The notes below the pieces were generated by a model. It saw nothing but the letters and a program-made list of their open reading frames with translations. It had not been told where the DNA came from and made no database searches. The translations under genes were made by a program, and so were the position numbers. Below are positions 17,670 through 25,863 of a stretch of 32,648 nucleotides of DNA, piece by piece. Source of the DNA: an uncultured Clostridia bacterium (GTDB lineage Bacteria > Bacillota > Clostridia > Christensenellales > Borkfalkiaceae); the NCBI GenBank assembly GCA_944367045.1, contig CALVWI010000019.1:1-32648 (forward strand), written 5' to 3'. Numbering within the stretch: the stretch's first letter is position 1; each line of letters begins with the position of its first letter.

Positions 17670-19631
17670 TTACTTTCTGAGTTTTTTCCTGAGTTCTGCG
17701 ATGCGCTCCCTCAGCTCGATGGCGCGCTCGAAGTCGAGCTGCGAAGAGGCCACCTTCATGAGCGCCTTGAGTTTTTCGATCTCCTCGGGGATGTCCTTCA
17801 TCGCAATGTCCTTGCCCGCCTTGGCCTTGCCCGTGATGTTCAAAGAGGACTTGACTTCCTTGACGATGGTCTTGGGGGTGATGTGGTGCTCCTCGTTGTA
17901 CTTCTGCTGAATGGCGCGGCGGCGGTTGGTCTCGTCGATGGCGCGCTGCATGCTGCCCGTCATTTCGTCGGCATACATGATGACCCGCCCCTCGGCGTTT
18001 CTCGCGGCGCGGCCGATGGTCTGCACGAGGGAAGTTTCGCTCCGAAGGAAGCCCTCCTTGTCCGCGTCGAGAATGGCGACGAGGCGCACTTCAGGCAAAT
18101 CGAGGCCCTCTCTTAAAAGGTTGATGCCGCACAAAACGTCGAACTCGCCCGAGCGCAGGCCGTTGATGATGTCGATGCGCTCGAGGGTGTCGATGTCCGA
18201 GTGCATATAGCGCACCTTGACGTTGTTTTCCTTCAGGTAGTCGGTGAGGCTCTCCGCCATGCGCTTGGTGAGCGTCGTCACAAGCACCCTGCCCCCCTCC
18301 TTGACGACGGTGTGGATCTCGGAGAGAAGATCGTCGATCTGCCCCTTGGTGGGGCGCACCGAGACGGGGGGATCGAGAAGGCCCGTGGGGCGGATGAGCT
18401 GTTCGACGACTTGGCCCGCCTGCTCCAATTCATAGGGCGCGGGCGTCGCCGAGACGCAGATGAGCTGGGGCACGCGCTCGTCAAATTCCTCGAAGGTGAG
18501 CGGGCGGTTGTCGTAGGCAGAGCGCATGCGGAAGCCATACTCGACGAGGTTGGTCTTGCGCGCCAGATCGCCGTGATACATGGCGCGGATCTGCGGAATG
18601 GTCATGTGGCTCTCGTCGATAAAGACGAGGAAGTTCTTGGGGAAGTAGTCCAAGAGGGTAAAGGACGGCTGACCGGGGCTTCTGCCGTCGAAGTAGCGGG
18701 AGTAGTTCTCCACGCCCGAGCAGTAGCCGATCTCGCGCAGCATCTCGAGGTCATGCTCGGTGCGCTGGGAGAGGCGCTGCGCCTCGAGGAGCTTGCCCGC
18801 GTCCTCGAACGCCTTGACTTCCCCCTTCAAGTCCTCCTCGATCATACTGAGGGCGGTCGCAAGCCGTTCGGTGCCCACGGCGTAGTGGCTCGCGGGGAAG
18901 ATGACGGCGTGTTTCAGGGAAGAGATGACCTTGCCCGTGACGACGTCCTCTTCGCCGAGGGAGTCTATTTCATCGCCGAAAAATTCGACGCGGACGGCGA
19001 CTTCGGAGTTGGACGCGGGGAAGATCTCCACGACGTCGCCCCGCACGCGGAAGGTGGAACGCTTGAAATCCACGTCGTTGCGGGTGTAGTGAATTTCCAC
19101 GAGGCGGCGCAGAAGCTCGTCGCGCGCCATCTCCTGCCCGGGACGGAGGGAGATGCCGAGGCGGAAAAATTCCTCGGGCGCGCCGAGGCCGTAGATGCAG
19201 GAGACGGACGAGACGACGATGACGTCGTCGCGCTCGCCCAAAGCGCACGTCGCCGCATTGCGGAGCTTGTCGATCTCATCGTTCATCGAGAGGTCCTTCT
19301 CGATGTAGGTATCGGTGGAGGGAATGTAGCTCTCGGGCTGGTAGTAGTCGTAGTAGGAGACGAAGTATTCGACGGCGTTGTCGGGGAAAAATTCGCGGAA
19401 CTCGTTGCAAAGCTGCGCCGCAAGCGTCTTGTTGTGCGCGATGACGAGGGTGGGCCGCCCGACGTTCTTGATGACGTTTGCCATCGTGAACGTCTTGCCG
19501 CTGCCCGTCACGCCGACGAGGACCTGCGTGCGGATGCCGTCGAGGACGCCCTCGGTGAGCTTTTGAATGGCTTCGGGCTGGTCGCCCGTCGGCTCAAAGG
19601 GCGCGTGCAGTTTGAATTCGCGGTGTTCCAT
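17670..19631 (-). CDS. uvrB: Excinuclease ABC subunit B
   Basis: UvrB (653 residues) verifies damage after UvrA loading and recruits UvrC. It has Walker [15 protein letters not shown] at residues 40-53, the beta-hairpin [20 protein letters not shown] that inserts between strands, the DESH Walker B box, [42 protein letters not shown] and a C-terminal UVR domain ([19 protein letters not shown]) for UvrC binding. The ATG at 19631 is directly preceded by AGGAGAGGT. A more upstream in-frame start would overlap the promoter and is rejected. It leads an operon with a LexA-type operator over its start point. Confidence 0.98.
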   Translation of the reverse strand: MEHREFKLHAPFEPTGDQPEAIQKLTEGVLDGIRTQVLVGVTGSGKTFTMANVIKNVGRPTLVIAHNKTLAAQLCNEFREFFPDNAVEYFVSYYDYYQPESYIPSTDTYIEKDLSMNDEIDKLRNAATCALGERDDVIVVSSVSCIYGLGAPEEFFRLGISLRPGQEMARDELLRRLVEIHYTRNDVDFKRSTFRVRGDVVEIFPASNSEVAVRVEFFGDEIDSLGEEDVVTGKVISSLKHAVIFPASHYAVGTERLATALSMIEEDLKGEVKAFEDAGKLLEAQRLSQRTEHDLEMLREIGYCSGVENYSRYFDGRSPGQPSFTLLDYFPKNFLVFIDESHMTIPQIRAMYHGDLARKTNLVEYGFRMRSAYDNRPLTFEEFDERVPQLICVSATPAPYELEQAGQVVEQLIRPTGLLDPPVSVRPTKGQIDDLLSEIHTVVKEGGRVLVTTLTKRMAESLTDYLKENNVKVRYMHSDIDTLERIDIINGLRSGEFDVLCGINLLREGLDLPEVRLVAILDADKEGFLRSETSLVQTIGRAARNAEGRVIMYADEMTGSMQRAIDETNRRRAIQQKYNEEHHITPKTIVKEVKSSLNITGKAKAGKDIAMKDIPEEIEKLKALMKVASSQLDFERAIELRERIAELRKKLRK

Positions 19632-19651
19632 ACCTCTCCTTTTGAAAAAAA

Positions 19652-19673
19652 GATACAAACGAACGTTTGTATC
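19652..19673. promoter_or_regulatory. LexA/SOS box of uvrB
   Basis: A perfect inverted repeat with 10-bp arms GATACAAACG and CGTTTGTATC around two bases contains CAAACGAACGTTTG. That matches 13 of 14 positions of the Bacillus consensus CGAACRNRYGTTYG. It lies immediately downstream of the -10 box, over the start of transcription, an ideal place for a repressor. Confidence 0.85.
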
Positions 19674-19674
19674 T

Positions 19675-19703
19675 ACTATAGCATATTGCGGGAAAGATGT
19701 CAA
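19675..19703 (-). promoter_or_regulatory. Sigma-A promoter of the uvrB operon
   Basis: TTGACA (19698-19703) and TATAGT (19675-19680) are separated by 17 bp on the minus strand. The SOS palindrome begins one base further downstream. Confidence 0.88.
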
Positions 19704-19709
19704 GGATAT

Positions 19710-20078
19710 TCAGCCGCCGAACACGAGGCGCAGGAGAATGCCGACGAGAAAGGTGATGACGGCGCCCGCGGCGGCAAGCCCCAAGCGGAAGACGATGCTG
19801 CGCTTGCGGCGGTGGTCGTCTCGGCGGAAACTCAGCCCCGCGCCCCGCATATGGACGACGAAGACGCGCTCTCCCTTGCGGGAGGAGGGCAGCAGGTCGA
19901 AATAGCCGTCGAGCTCCAGCGTGCGCAAGATGCGCTCGAGCGCCTCCCCTTCGCAGCGGGCATGGGTGAGGGCGGAGATCTCCTGCGGGGTGCATAAAAA
20001 CCGCTCCTTACCGCCCGAGAGGGTAAACACGGCGCTCATCACGTCGCACTCCCGACGGGAAAGCGTCTCGGTGATCAT
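19710..20078 (-). CDS. Small winged-helix-like protein with C-terminal membrane anchor (122 residues)
   Basis: No family is recognised. The protein starts MITETLSRRECDVMSAVFTL and has a helical, helix-turn-helix-like core (FLCTPQEISALTHARC through ERILRTLELDGYFDLL) followed by a beta wing (GERVFVVHM). A basic stretch (SFRRDDHRRKRS) and a hydrophobic segment (FRLGLAAAGAVITFLVGILL, about residues 96-117) at the end would anchor it with the globular part inside. It begins inside the stop of the 111-residue gene as an ATGA overlap, so the two are coupled. Its stop is just before the uvrB -35 box, and no terminator lies between them. Confidence 0.75.
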   Translation of the reverse strand: MITETLSRRECDVMSAVFTLSGGKERFLCTPQEISALTHARCEGEALERILRTLELDGYFDLLPSSRKGERVFVVHMRGAGLSFRRDDHRRKRSIVFRLGLAAAGAVITFLVGILLRLVFGG

Positions 20079-20410
20079 GCCCCGCCCCCGAAGGCGATTG
20101 CTGCCGCCGCCCCCGCAAAGCCGCCCAAGAACGCCGCGAGGGCGAGAAGGGCCGCCCGCGCAAAGCCCCTTCGTTTGGGAAGTTCGGGCGCGGGACATTC
20201 GAGGGCTTCCCTCCCCTTCTCGGTGAGAGCGAGGCAAAAGACGCCGTCCTCCGCATAGGAGAGGGAAATGAGGTCCTCCGCGGCGAGGGATATAAGCTGC
20301 TCTTTGAGGGCGCCGCAGGGGAGTTCGGGCGAGAGCTCCGCCGCCTCGACGACGGTGAATCCCCCGCCGCACAGCGCCCCGATGCGGCTCAAAAGTTCGG
20401 CTTGCTTCAT
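20075..20410 (-). CDS. Small winged-helix-like protein with C-terminal membrane anchor (111 residues)
   Basis: No family is recognised. It starts MKQAELLSRIGALCGGGFTV and has a helix-turn-helix-like core ending in SLSYAEDGVFCLALTEKGRE, a pattern seen in winged-helix domains with the wing strand before ALTEKG. A basic boundary (PKRRGF) and one hydrophobic segment (ARAALLALAAFLGGFAGAAA) follow. Architecture is the same as in the next gene, with which it overlaps by four bases. The ATG at 20410 has AAGGGG upstream. The pair may form a membrane-bound heterodimer. It may be co-transcribed with glnS, whose stop is 59 bp upstream, with only a weak AAAGGCG/CGCCTTT hairpin in between. Confidence 0.75.
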   Translation of the reverse strand: MKQAELLSRIGALCGGGFTVVEAAELSPELPCGALKEQLISLAAEDLISLSYAEDGVFCLALTEKGREALECPAPELPKRRGFARAALLALAAFLGGFAGAAAAIAFGGGA

Positions 20411-20469
20411 CTTCCCCTTAGTTTGCGCGGGGAAGGCGGCTGTCATTCAAAGGCGCGAAAAAGACGCCT

Positions 20470-22095
20470 TTACTTGTTGAAGTTATCTTTTAAGGAAACG
20501 ACCTCAGACAAACACAGCTTGTCGCCGTCCCTGCACGTCTTATAGTAGCCGACGCGCAGCAGCTGGAAGTCGCTGCCCTCGGGCACTTCCGCAAGGTAAG
20601 GCTCGGCCTTGGCGGAGAAGAGGTGCTCGCTGTCGCGGTTGAGGCGCTCATTGAAGTCCTGCCCCGCGTAGTCCGCGTCGTTCAAAAGGTGGTCGTACTG
20701 CTTGACGACGGCGTCGACGGCCGTGCTTGCGTCCACCCAGTGGATGACGCCCTTCGCCTTGATGCCGCTCGTGTCGCTCCCGCTGCGGCTCTCGGGGAAG
20801 TAGGTGCAGCGCACTTCGACGACGTTGCCATTCTCGTCCTTGACGGCTTCATCGGCGCGAATGATGTAGGCGCTCTTGAGCCGCACGTTGCCGCCCAGCT
20901 TCAGACGGTGGTACTTGGGGGGAGGGTCGAGGGAGAAGTCGCTCCTGTCGATATAGAGCTCGCCCGAGAAATGCACCTTGCGCGTGCCCGTCTCGGGTTC
21001 GAGGGGGTTGACGTCGAAGTCCACGTCCTCGCCGCCCTCGTAGTTGGTGATGACGAGTTTCAGGGGATCGAGCACGGCCATGGCGCGGGGCGCGCGGGCG
21101 TTGAGGTAGTCGCGGATGACCGCCTCGAAGTAGCCGATCTCGCACTCGGAGTTGGCCTTGGTGACACCGGCGCGTTCACAGAAGTCACGGATGGCCGCCG
21201 CGGGAACGCCGCGGTTGCGGAGGCCTGCGAGCGTGGGCATGCGGGGGTCGTCCCATCCGTGCACGCTGCCCTCCTCGACGAGCTTCTTCAAGTACCGCTT
21301 GCTCATGACGAGGTTGGTGATGTTGAGGCGGGCGAACTCGATCTGCCGAGGCTTGGGGTCAAAGCCCAAATTGATGCCCACCCAGTCGTAGAGCGGGCGG
21401 TGGTCCTCAAATTCGAGGGTGCAGAGGGAGTGCGTCACGCCCTGAAGATAGTCGCAGATGGGGTGCGCGTAGTCGTACATCGGGTAGATGCACCACTTGT
21501 CGCCCGTGCGGTGGTGGCTCATGTGGAGAATGCGGTAGATGACGGGGTCGCGCATGTTGACGTTGGGCGACGCCATGTCGATCTTGGCGCGGAGGCACTT
21601 CTCGCCGTCCGCATATTTTCCCGCCTTCATCTCGCGAAAGAGGCGCAAATTCTCCTCCACGCTGCGGTTGCGATAGGGGCTCTCCTGCCCGGGCTCGGTG
21701 AGCGTACCGCGCGTGTTTTTAATTTCCTCGGCGGAGAGGTCGCAGACGAACGCCTTGCCGTCCATGATGAGCTTTTCGGCGTACTCGTAGATGGTATCGA
21801 AGAAGTCGGAGGCATAGCACTCGCGCGCCCACTCATAGCCCAGCCAGCGGATGTCGGCGCGGATGGCGTCGACGAACTCCGTCTTTTCCTTGCTCGGGTT
21901 GGTGTCGTCGAAGAAGAGGTTGCACTTGCCGCCATACTTTAAGGCCGTGCCGAAGTTGACGAACATGCTCTTGGCGTGCCCGATGTGCAAATAGCCGTTG
22001 GGTTCGGGGGGAAAGCGCGTCTGGATCACGGTGACCTTGCCCGATTCCAAGTCGCTCTCGACGATCTGTTCGATAAAGTTGGTCGCTTCTGCCAT
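20470..22095 (-). CDS. glnS: Glutaminyl-tRNA synthetase
   Basis: This class I aminoacyl-tRNA synthetase (541 residues) charges tRNA-Gln directly with glutamine. The HIGH motif is in RFPPEPNGYLHIGHAKSM near residues 27-44, the FDDTNPSKE block of GlnRS/GluRS follows near residue 62, and the KMSKS-like loop is VMSKRYLKKLV near residue 264. Further GlnRS landmarks are CTLEFEDHRPLYDW and the two C-terminal beta barrels that read the anticodon. The ATG at 22095 follows AAGGAG. An extended -10 promoter lies upstream, and the leader has an 8-bp GC hairpin next to the ribosome site. The subtype is clear because of the GlnRS-specific C-terminus and FDDTNP. Confidence 0.97.
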   Translation of the reverse strand: MAEATNFIEQIVESDLESGKVTVIQTRFPPEPNGYLHIGHAKSMFVNFGTALKYGGKCNLFFDDTNPSKEKTEFVDAIRADIRWLGYEWARECYASDFFDTIYEYAEKLIMDGKAFVCDLSAEEIKNTRGTLTEPGQESPYRNRSVEENLRLFREMKAGKYADGEKCLRAKIDMASPNVNMRDPVIYRILHMSHHRTGDKWCIYPMYDYAHPICDYLQGVTHSLCTLEFEDHRPLYDWVGINLGFDPKPRQIEFARLNITNLVMSKRYLKKLVEEGSVHGWDDPRMPTLAGLRNRGVPAAAIRDFCERAGVTKANSECEIGYFEAVIRDYLNARAPRAMAVLDPLKLVITNYEGGEDVDFDVNPLEPETGTRKVHFSGELYIDRSDFSLDPPPKYHRLKLGGNVRLKSAYIIRADEAVKDENGNVVEVRCTYFPESRSGSDTSGIKAKGVIHWVDASTAVDAVVKQYDHLLNDADYAGQDFNERLNRDSEHLFSAKAEPYLAEVPEGSDFQLLRVGYYKTCRDGDKLCLSEVVSLKDNFNK

Positions 22096-22110
22096 AGTTG
22101 CTCCTTAAGG

Positions 22111-22136
22111 CGCGCCGCCTTCGCTTGCGCGGCGCG
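22111..22136 (-). promoter_or_regulatory. Leader hairpin before glnS
   Basis: CGCGCCGC and GCGGCGCG (8-bp arms, ten-base loop) lie directly before the glnS ribosome site. No T run follows, so it is not a terminator. It may slow translation initiation. Confidence 0.4.
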
Positions 22137-22151
22137 GGAATTTCTTTGAGT

Positions 22152-22160
22152 ATTATACCA
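22152..22160 (-). promoter_or_regulatory. Extended -10 promoter of glnS
   Basis: A perfect TATAAT (22152-22157) is preceded by TGG on the minus strand. No -35 of quality is visible 16-18 bp upstream. The same TGGTATAAT core occurs before gyrB and the PHP gene. Confidence 0.6.
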
Positions 22161-22292
22161 TAGTTTCCTCAAAACAGGTAACGATTCCGCGCCCTTTTGC
22201 AAAATTTCTGCTTATACAAGCCATAAGCGGGGGCTTATCCTGCCTTCCCGCCGCAAATTCACGCAAGCGAAACATTTCTTTTCGAGAATCGA

Positions 22293-22322
22293 TTGACAAA
22301 CGGCGGCGAAAAAGACTATACT
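22293..22322 (+). promoter_or_regulatory. Sigma-A promoter of glyS
   Basis: TTGACA (22293-22298), an 18-bp spacer and TATACT (22317-22322). The leader is only about 47 bases, and no T-box structure fits in it. Confidence 0.85.
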
Positions 22323-22376
22323 TACCATTGAAATCAAGAAAACATTGCGGAAAATATCCGCATTTTGGAGAGATTC

Positions 22377-23753
22377 ATGGCAAAGAAAACAGTCACGATG
22401 GACAAGCTCGTCGCCCTCTGCAAGAACAGGGGCATCATCTTCCCCGGCAGCGAAATTTACGGCGGCATGGGCAACACCTGGGACTACGGCCCCGTGGGCG
22501 TGGAGATCAAGAACAACATCAAGCGCGCATGGTGGAAGCGCTTCGTGCAGGAGAGCGAGAACTCCTACGGCGTGGACGCTGCCATCCTCATGAACAGCCG
22601 CGTCTGGGAGGCGAGCGGGCACACGACGTCCTTCTCCGACCCCAAGATGGACTGCAAGGAGTGCAAGAGCCGCCACCGTGCCGACAACCTCATCGAGGCG
22701 CACTCCAAGGGCAAAGTCAACCCCGACCTCATGACCAACGAGGAGATGGAGCAGTACATTCAGGAGCATCACGTCTGCTGCCCCGTCTGCGGCAAGTTCA
22801 ACTGGACGGGCATCCGCACCTTTAACCTGATGTTCGAGACCTCCCGCGGCGTCACCGACGAGAGCCAGAATAAAATTTACCTCCGTCCCGAGACGGCGCA
22901 GGGCGAGTTCGTCAACTTCCTCAACGTCCAGCGCACGACGCGCGCCAAGATCCCCTTCGGCATCGCGCAGATCGGCAAGGCGTTCCGCAATGAGATCACG
23001 CCCGGCAACTTCATCTTCCGCACCATCGAGTTCGAGCAGATGGAGCACCAGTGGTTCTGCAAGGAGGGCACGGACGGCGAGTACTACGCCGAATTCAAAC
23101 AGCGCGCTTGGCAGTTCCTGCTCGATCTCGGCTTCAACCCCGAACACCTCCGCTTCAAGGATCACGACAAGCTCGCGCACTACGCCAAGGCGGCGTGCGA
23201 CATTCAGTATGACTTCCCGATGGGCTGGAGCGAGCTCAACGGCATCCACAACCGCACCGACTACGACCTTTCACGCCATCAGGAATATTCGGGCAAGAGC
23301 CTCACGTACGTCGACCCCGTCACGGGCGAGAAGTACATCCCCTACGTCATCGAGTACTCCATCGGCGCAGACCGCCTGATGCTCGCCGTCCTCTCCGAGG
23401 CTTACGACGAGGAGACGCTCGAGGGCGGCGATGTGAGAACGGTGCTGCACTTCCACCCCGCGCTCGCGGCGTACAAGGCGGCCGTCCTGCCCCTGCAGAA
23501 GAACCTCGCACCCAAGGCGAAGGAAATTGCTTCCATGCTCAAGAAGCACTTCCCCATCTCCTACGACGAGGCGGGCTCCATCGGCAAGCGCTACCGCCGT
23601 CAGGACGAGATCGGCACCCCCTACTGCATCACCATCGACTTCGACACGATGGAGAACGACACCGTCACCGTCCGCGACCGCGACAGCATGGAGCAGATCC
23701 GTCTGAACGTTTCCGAGCTCGTTGACTTCCTCCGCGAGAAGTGCGCATTCTGA
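22377..23753 (+). CDS. glyS: Glycyl-tRNA synthetase, homodimeric class II type
   Basis: This 458-residue enzyme is the alpha2 glycyl-tRNA synthetase, not the alpha2-beta2 form. It shows [20 protein letters not shown] near residues 20-39, a Cys pair (CKECKSRH and CCPVCGK) in the insert, motif 2 as [20 protein letters not shown], the motif 3 region [16 protein letters not shown] and a C-terminal anticodon-binding domain with [19 protein letters not shown]. The ATG at 22377 is preferred over an in-frame TTG 12 bases earlier because GGAGA lies just in front of it. A terminator follows the stop by 13 bases. It is a single-gene unit. Confidence 0.97.
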   Translation: MAKKTVTMDKLVALCKNRGIIFPGSEIYGGMGNTWDYGPVGVEIKNNIKRAWWKRFVQESENSYGVDAAILMNSRVWEASGHTTSFSDPKMDCKECKSRHRADNLIEAHSKGKVNPDLMTNEEMEQYIQEHHVCCPVCGKFNWTGIRTFNLMFETSRGVTDESQNKIYLRPETAQGEFVNFLNVQRTTRAKIPFGIAQIGKAFRNEITPGNFIFRTIEFEQMEHQWFCKEGTDGEYYAEFKQRAWQFLLDLGFNPEHLRFKDHDKLAHYAKAACDIQYDFPMGWSELNGIHNRTDYDLSRHQEYSGKSLTYVDPVTGEKYIPYVIEYSIGADRLMLAVLSEAYDEETLEGGDVRTVLHFHPALAAYKAAVLPLQKNLAPKAKEIASMLKKHFPISYDEAGSIGKRYRRQDEIGTPYCITIDFDTMENDTVTVRDRDSMEQIRLNVSELVDFLREKCAF

Positions 23754-23766
23754 ACTGAAAAATTAT

Positions 23767-23793
23767 GAGGGCCCGTGCGGCCCTCTTTTTTAT
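23767..23793 (+). terminator. Terminator behind glyS
   Basis: GAGGGCC and GGCCCTC form a 7-bp stem with a five-base loop, followed by a run of T. Confidence 0.92.
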
Positions 23794-23803
23794 ATACTCG
23801 CAT

Positions 23804-23846
23804 ACTTTGTCATACGATTCTATCACTTTGTCATAGAAATATATGA
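23804..23846. promoter_or_regulatory. Two tandem operator-like sites before the glycosyltransferase promoter
   Basis: The 11-base word ACTTTGTCATA occurs at 23804-23814 and 23825-23835, exactly 21 bp (two helical turns) apart. Each belongs to a 16-bp partial palindrome: TCATA-N6-TATCA (23810-23825) and TCATA-N6-TATGA (23831-23846). The second is centred 49.5 bp upstream of the first base of the -10 box. The same site occurs at 27991-28006. The format is that of CRP/FNR-type regulators. Confidence 0.65.
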
Positions 23847-23864
23847 TAAATCGCTGTCATCGTG

Positions 23865-23893
23865 TTGACAAAGGGCGAAAAAGGACGTATAAT
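23865..23893 (+). promoter_or_regulatory. Consensus sigma-A promoter of the glycosyltransferase
   Basis: TTGACA (23865-23870), 17 bp and TATAAT (23888-23893) are a perfect match to consensus. The leader is about 60 bases. Confidence 0.93.
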
Positions 23894-23960
23894 CGAAGGT
23901 GGCTGGGAAATTTTACCGACTTCGCTCCCCTTCGGGAGACGCCCGCCATACGGAGGACTC

Positions 23961-25307
23961 ATGCAGCCCATCGAACTCATCCTTGTCATCTACGGCGCGG
24001 TAGCACTCTTTGCCGCGCTCCTCTATATCCCCAAATTCGTGCAGTTTCTGCACTGCTTTTGCCCGCCCCAAAAGCGGCACGCCGCTGCAAAGCGCCGCAT
24101 CGCCCTCCTCATTCCCGCCCGCGACGAGAGCCGCGTCATCGGAGACCTCTTTGACTCCATTCTCCAGCAGACGTACCCCAAGGAGCTCATCGACGTCAAC
24201 GTCATCGTCAAGCACGAGGACGATCCCACCGTGGAGATGGCGAAAAAGCTGGGGTTTTCGGTGTTCGTCGTGCCCGAGCAGACGTGCAAGGGCGCCGCGC
24301 TCGACGGCTATTTTCAGCAGGTCGGCCGTGACAAGTGGAAGGAGAACGCCGCGTACTGCATCGTCGATGCGGACGCCGTCCTCTCCCCGGACTATGTGGA
24401 CGAGCTCAACAACTCCCTCGAGATGGACGCGCACATCGTCCTCACGCGCAAGCTCATCAAGAACTATTTGGGAGATAAAAAGAGCCGCAGCATCTTCTGC
24501 AACTGCTCGGCGCTCAACTATCCCGTCCTCGACGACATGGGCAACTACTACCGCATGAAGAAGGGCGTGCCCCTCAACATGTGCGGGCAGGGCATGATGG
24601 TGCGCGCGGACGCCATCGAGAAGATCAATGGCTGGCCGTACCGCACCCTCACCGAGGACTACGAGATGAAGATGGACAGCTTTTTGAAGGACTTCAAGTC
24701 CGTCTACTACCCCTACGCCGCCATCTACACCGAGGAAGTCGTGAAACACCACGAGGCATGGCAGAGGCGCCTTCGCTGGGTGATGGGCTTTACGCAGTGC
24801 GACCACAAGTATAAGAAGGACGTGCAGAGGGCGATGCGCAAGAAGAAGTACCCCCTCTTCGCGTGGTACGACACCTTCTTCGGCATCGTGCCGCCCGTCA
24901 TCTTCATCGTGGCGACCTTCCTTTCGGCGCTCGCGGGCGTGGGGCTCACGATTTACTACGCCGTCGAGGGGAGCCTCCTCTGGGTGAAGGCCCTCTTGCT
25001 CCTCACGGTGATGCCGCTCTTTTTGATGTACTTCTTCGACCTCATCTACAACGCGCTGACGATGTACGTCTACCGCGACGCGTATGTGACGCTTACAAAG
25101 GGCGAAAAGCTCGCGACGCTGCTCTTTTCTCCCCTCTTCATGTTCGAGTACTTCCCCATCTTCCTGCACGCGAACCTCTATTTGATGACGGGCAAGAAGC
25201 TGAGCTGGGCACACACGGCGCGTTTGACGTATAAGAAGGGTCTCGCCGCCGAGAAGGCCGAGCAGTTCTACCGCGCCGCCCTCAAATTCTTCCAGAAGAA
25301 GAAGTAA
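23961..25307 (+). CDS. Membrane-bound family 2 glycosyltransferase (processive-type)
   Basis: This 448-residue protein has one N-terminal membrane helix (IELILVIYGAVALFAALLYI), a GT-A catalytic domain in the cytosol and about four C-terminal helices (PPVIFIVATFLSALAGVGLT onward). Catalytic motifs are LLIPARDES near residue 51, CIVDADAVLSPDY (the DXD-like metal site), GQGMMVRA, TEDYEM (general base Asp) and AWQRRLRWVMG, which fits the QXXRW motif of processive enzymes such as hyaluronan, cellulose or poly-GlcNAc synthases. The product is probably a surface glycan or glycolipid. The ATG at 23961 has GGAGG upstream. No partner export genes lie nearby. Copy 2 of the structured element starts 25 bases after its stop. 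Confidence 0.9.
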   Translation: MQPIELILVIYGAVALFAALLYIPKFVQFLHCFCPPQKRHAAAKRRIALLIPARDESRVIGDLFDSILQQTYPKELIDVNVIVKHEDDPTVEMAKKLGFSVFVVPEQTCKGAALDGYFQQVGRDKWKENAAYCIVDADAVLSPDYVDELNNSLEMDAHIVLTRKLIKNYLGDKKSRSIFCNCSALNYPVLDDMGNYYRMKKGVPLNMCGQGMMVRADAIEKINGWPYRTLTEDYEMKMDSFLKDFKSVYYPYAAIYTEEVVKHHEAWQRRLRWVMGFTQCDHKYKKDVQRAMRKKKYPLFAWYDTFFGIVPPVIFIVATFLSALAGVGLTIYYAVEGSLLWVKALLLLTVMPLFLMYFFDLIYNALTMYVYRDAYVTLTKGEKLATLLFSPLFMFEYFPIFLHANLYLMTGKKLSWAHTARLTYKKGLAAEKAEQFYRAALKFFQKKK

Positions 25308-25331
25308 AGTATTTCGCGCAAATAGGTTCAC

Positions 25332-25575
25332 ACATTTTTCCGCGAACTGACGCGGAAAAATGTCGTGAGGGGGAGGAAAACCCAATGCACGCTTCGCTAA
25401 CATTTGGTTTTCCTGATGGCGCGCGGATAGCAACAATCAGAATGCGCGCCATCTCACCTTTCCGCAGAAGCCCTAGGCATAGGGCAAATTGAGTCCTTCA
25501 GCGGAGGGGAACCCTCCTCGAAGCATTATTTAAAGCAGAAGCGCCTGTCGAATGACGGGCGTTTCGTTTTATTTT
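25332..25575 (+). repeat. Structured intergenic element, copy 2 (behind the glycosyltransferase)
   Basis: Read in the direction of the preceding gene, its hairpins are: E (25332-25344 with 25351-25363, 13 perfect pairs), D (25374-25382 with 25406-25414, extended inward, apex containing GCGAAGC-like TTCGC), C (25415-25424 with 25444-25453, 10 bp), B (25470-25475 with 25480-25485) and A (25503-25508 with 25512-25517, GAA loop). It then has the conserved CGAAGCATTATTTAAAG spacer and a terminator at 25538-25565. Between C and B the block CACCTTTCC and between B and A the block GCAAATTG are shared with the other copies. It fills 25308-25575 and holds no gene. Confidence 0.8.
25538..25575 (+). terminator. 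Terminator ending element copy 2
   Basis: GAAGCGCCTGTC pairs with GACGGGCGTTTC (12 bp, G-U pairs included) around GAAT and is followed by a T-rich run. The same hairpin ends copy 3. Confidence 0.88.
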
Positions 25576-25588
25576 CAACCATGTTTTA

Positions 25589-25624
25589 GCGGCGGGGCGG
25601 GTGCAGTTGCACCCGCCCCGCCGC
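25589..25624. terminator. Perfect 17-bp GC hairpin between copy 2 and the 58-residue gene
   Basis: Arms 25589-25605 and 25608-25624 are exact complements with two bases between. GATACTTTTATTTTT follows on the plus strand. The minus-strand gene ends 8 bases away, but there is no T run on that side. Confidence 0.6.
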
Positions 25625-25631
25625 GATACTT

Positions 25632-25808
25632 TTATTTTTCGGTTACAGAGATCTCGAACTGTTTCCCGTCGGGGAGCGTATAGACGAGCTTTTCGCCCTC
25701 CTGAACGCACGCGCCCACGAAGTACTCGTCGATGAGCGGCTTTAACGACGCTGCGATGTCCTCCGCCGTCACGACAGTTCCCTCTTCAAAAACGTGTTTC
25801 TCTTGCAT
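25632..25808 (-). CDS. 58-residue acidic protein of unknown function behind an attenuator
   Basis: The protein reads MQEKHVFEEGTVVTAEDIAA and continues through SLKPLIDEYFVGACVQEGEK to LVYTLPDGKQFEISVTEK. It is acidic, with two helices and a likely beta hairpin at the end. No family is recognised. The ATG at 25808 has a full AAGGAGG eight bases upstream. The long leader, with terminator and alternative stem, indicates tight control of this small gene. It is single between two copies of the structured element. Options include a regulator, an antitoxin-like or a small metabolic protein, and none is supported over the others. Confidence 0.75.
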   Translation of the reverse strand: MQEKHVFEEGTVVTAEDIAASLKPLIDEYFVGACVQEGEKLVYTLPDGKQFEISVTEK

Positions 25809-25821
25809 CTCAAATTCCTCC

Positions 25822-25863
25822 TTAAAAATAATAAAGCGTGCCCCCAATGGAGACACGCTGCAT
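25822..25863 (-). CDS. Possible 13-residue leader peptide in the attenuator
   Basis: The frame MQRVSIGGTLYYF has GGAGG five bases before its ATG. It runs through the terminator stem and ends at a TAA that overlaps the AAGGAGG of the 58-residue gene. A ribosome translating it would open the terminator. The Shine-Dalgarno bases are part of the alternative 8-bp stem. Whether it is translated is not known. Confidence 0.4.
   Translation of the reverse strand: MQRVSIGGTLYYF

Noticed and set aside
18201-19997. A 598-codon open frame on the plus strand opposite uvrB
   Set aside because: It is the antisense shadow of uvrB, low in complexity, and it crosses the uvrB promoter and SOS box.
22293-22376. 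T-box riboswitch before glyS
   Set aside because: The leader is about 47 bases long, without specifier loop, T-box sequence or terminator.
22212-23249. A 345-codon minus-strand frame opposite glyS
   Set aside because: It is an antisense shadow of glyS. It starts within conserved synthetase motifs and has no family features.
23804-23835. CRISPR-like repeat from the two ACTTTGTCATA words
   Set aside because: Only two short units 21 bp apart are present, they lie before a promoter, and they are part of palindromes that occur at another promoter.
23913-25436. A 507-codon minus-strand frame opposite the glycosyltransferase
   Set aside because: It is the complement of the true gene, His/Val/Asp rich, and it begins inside element copy 2.
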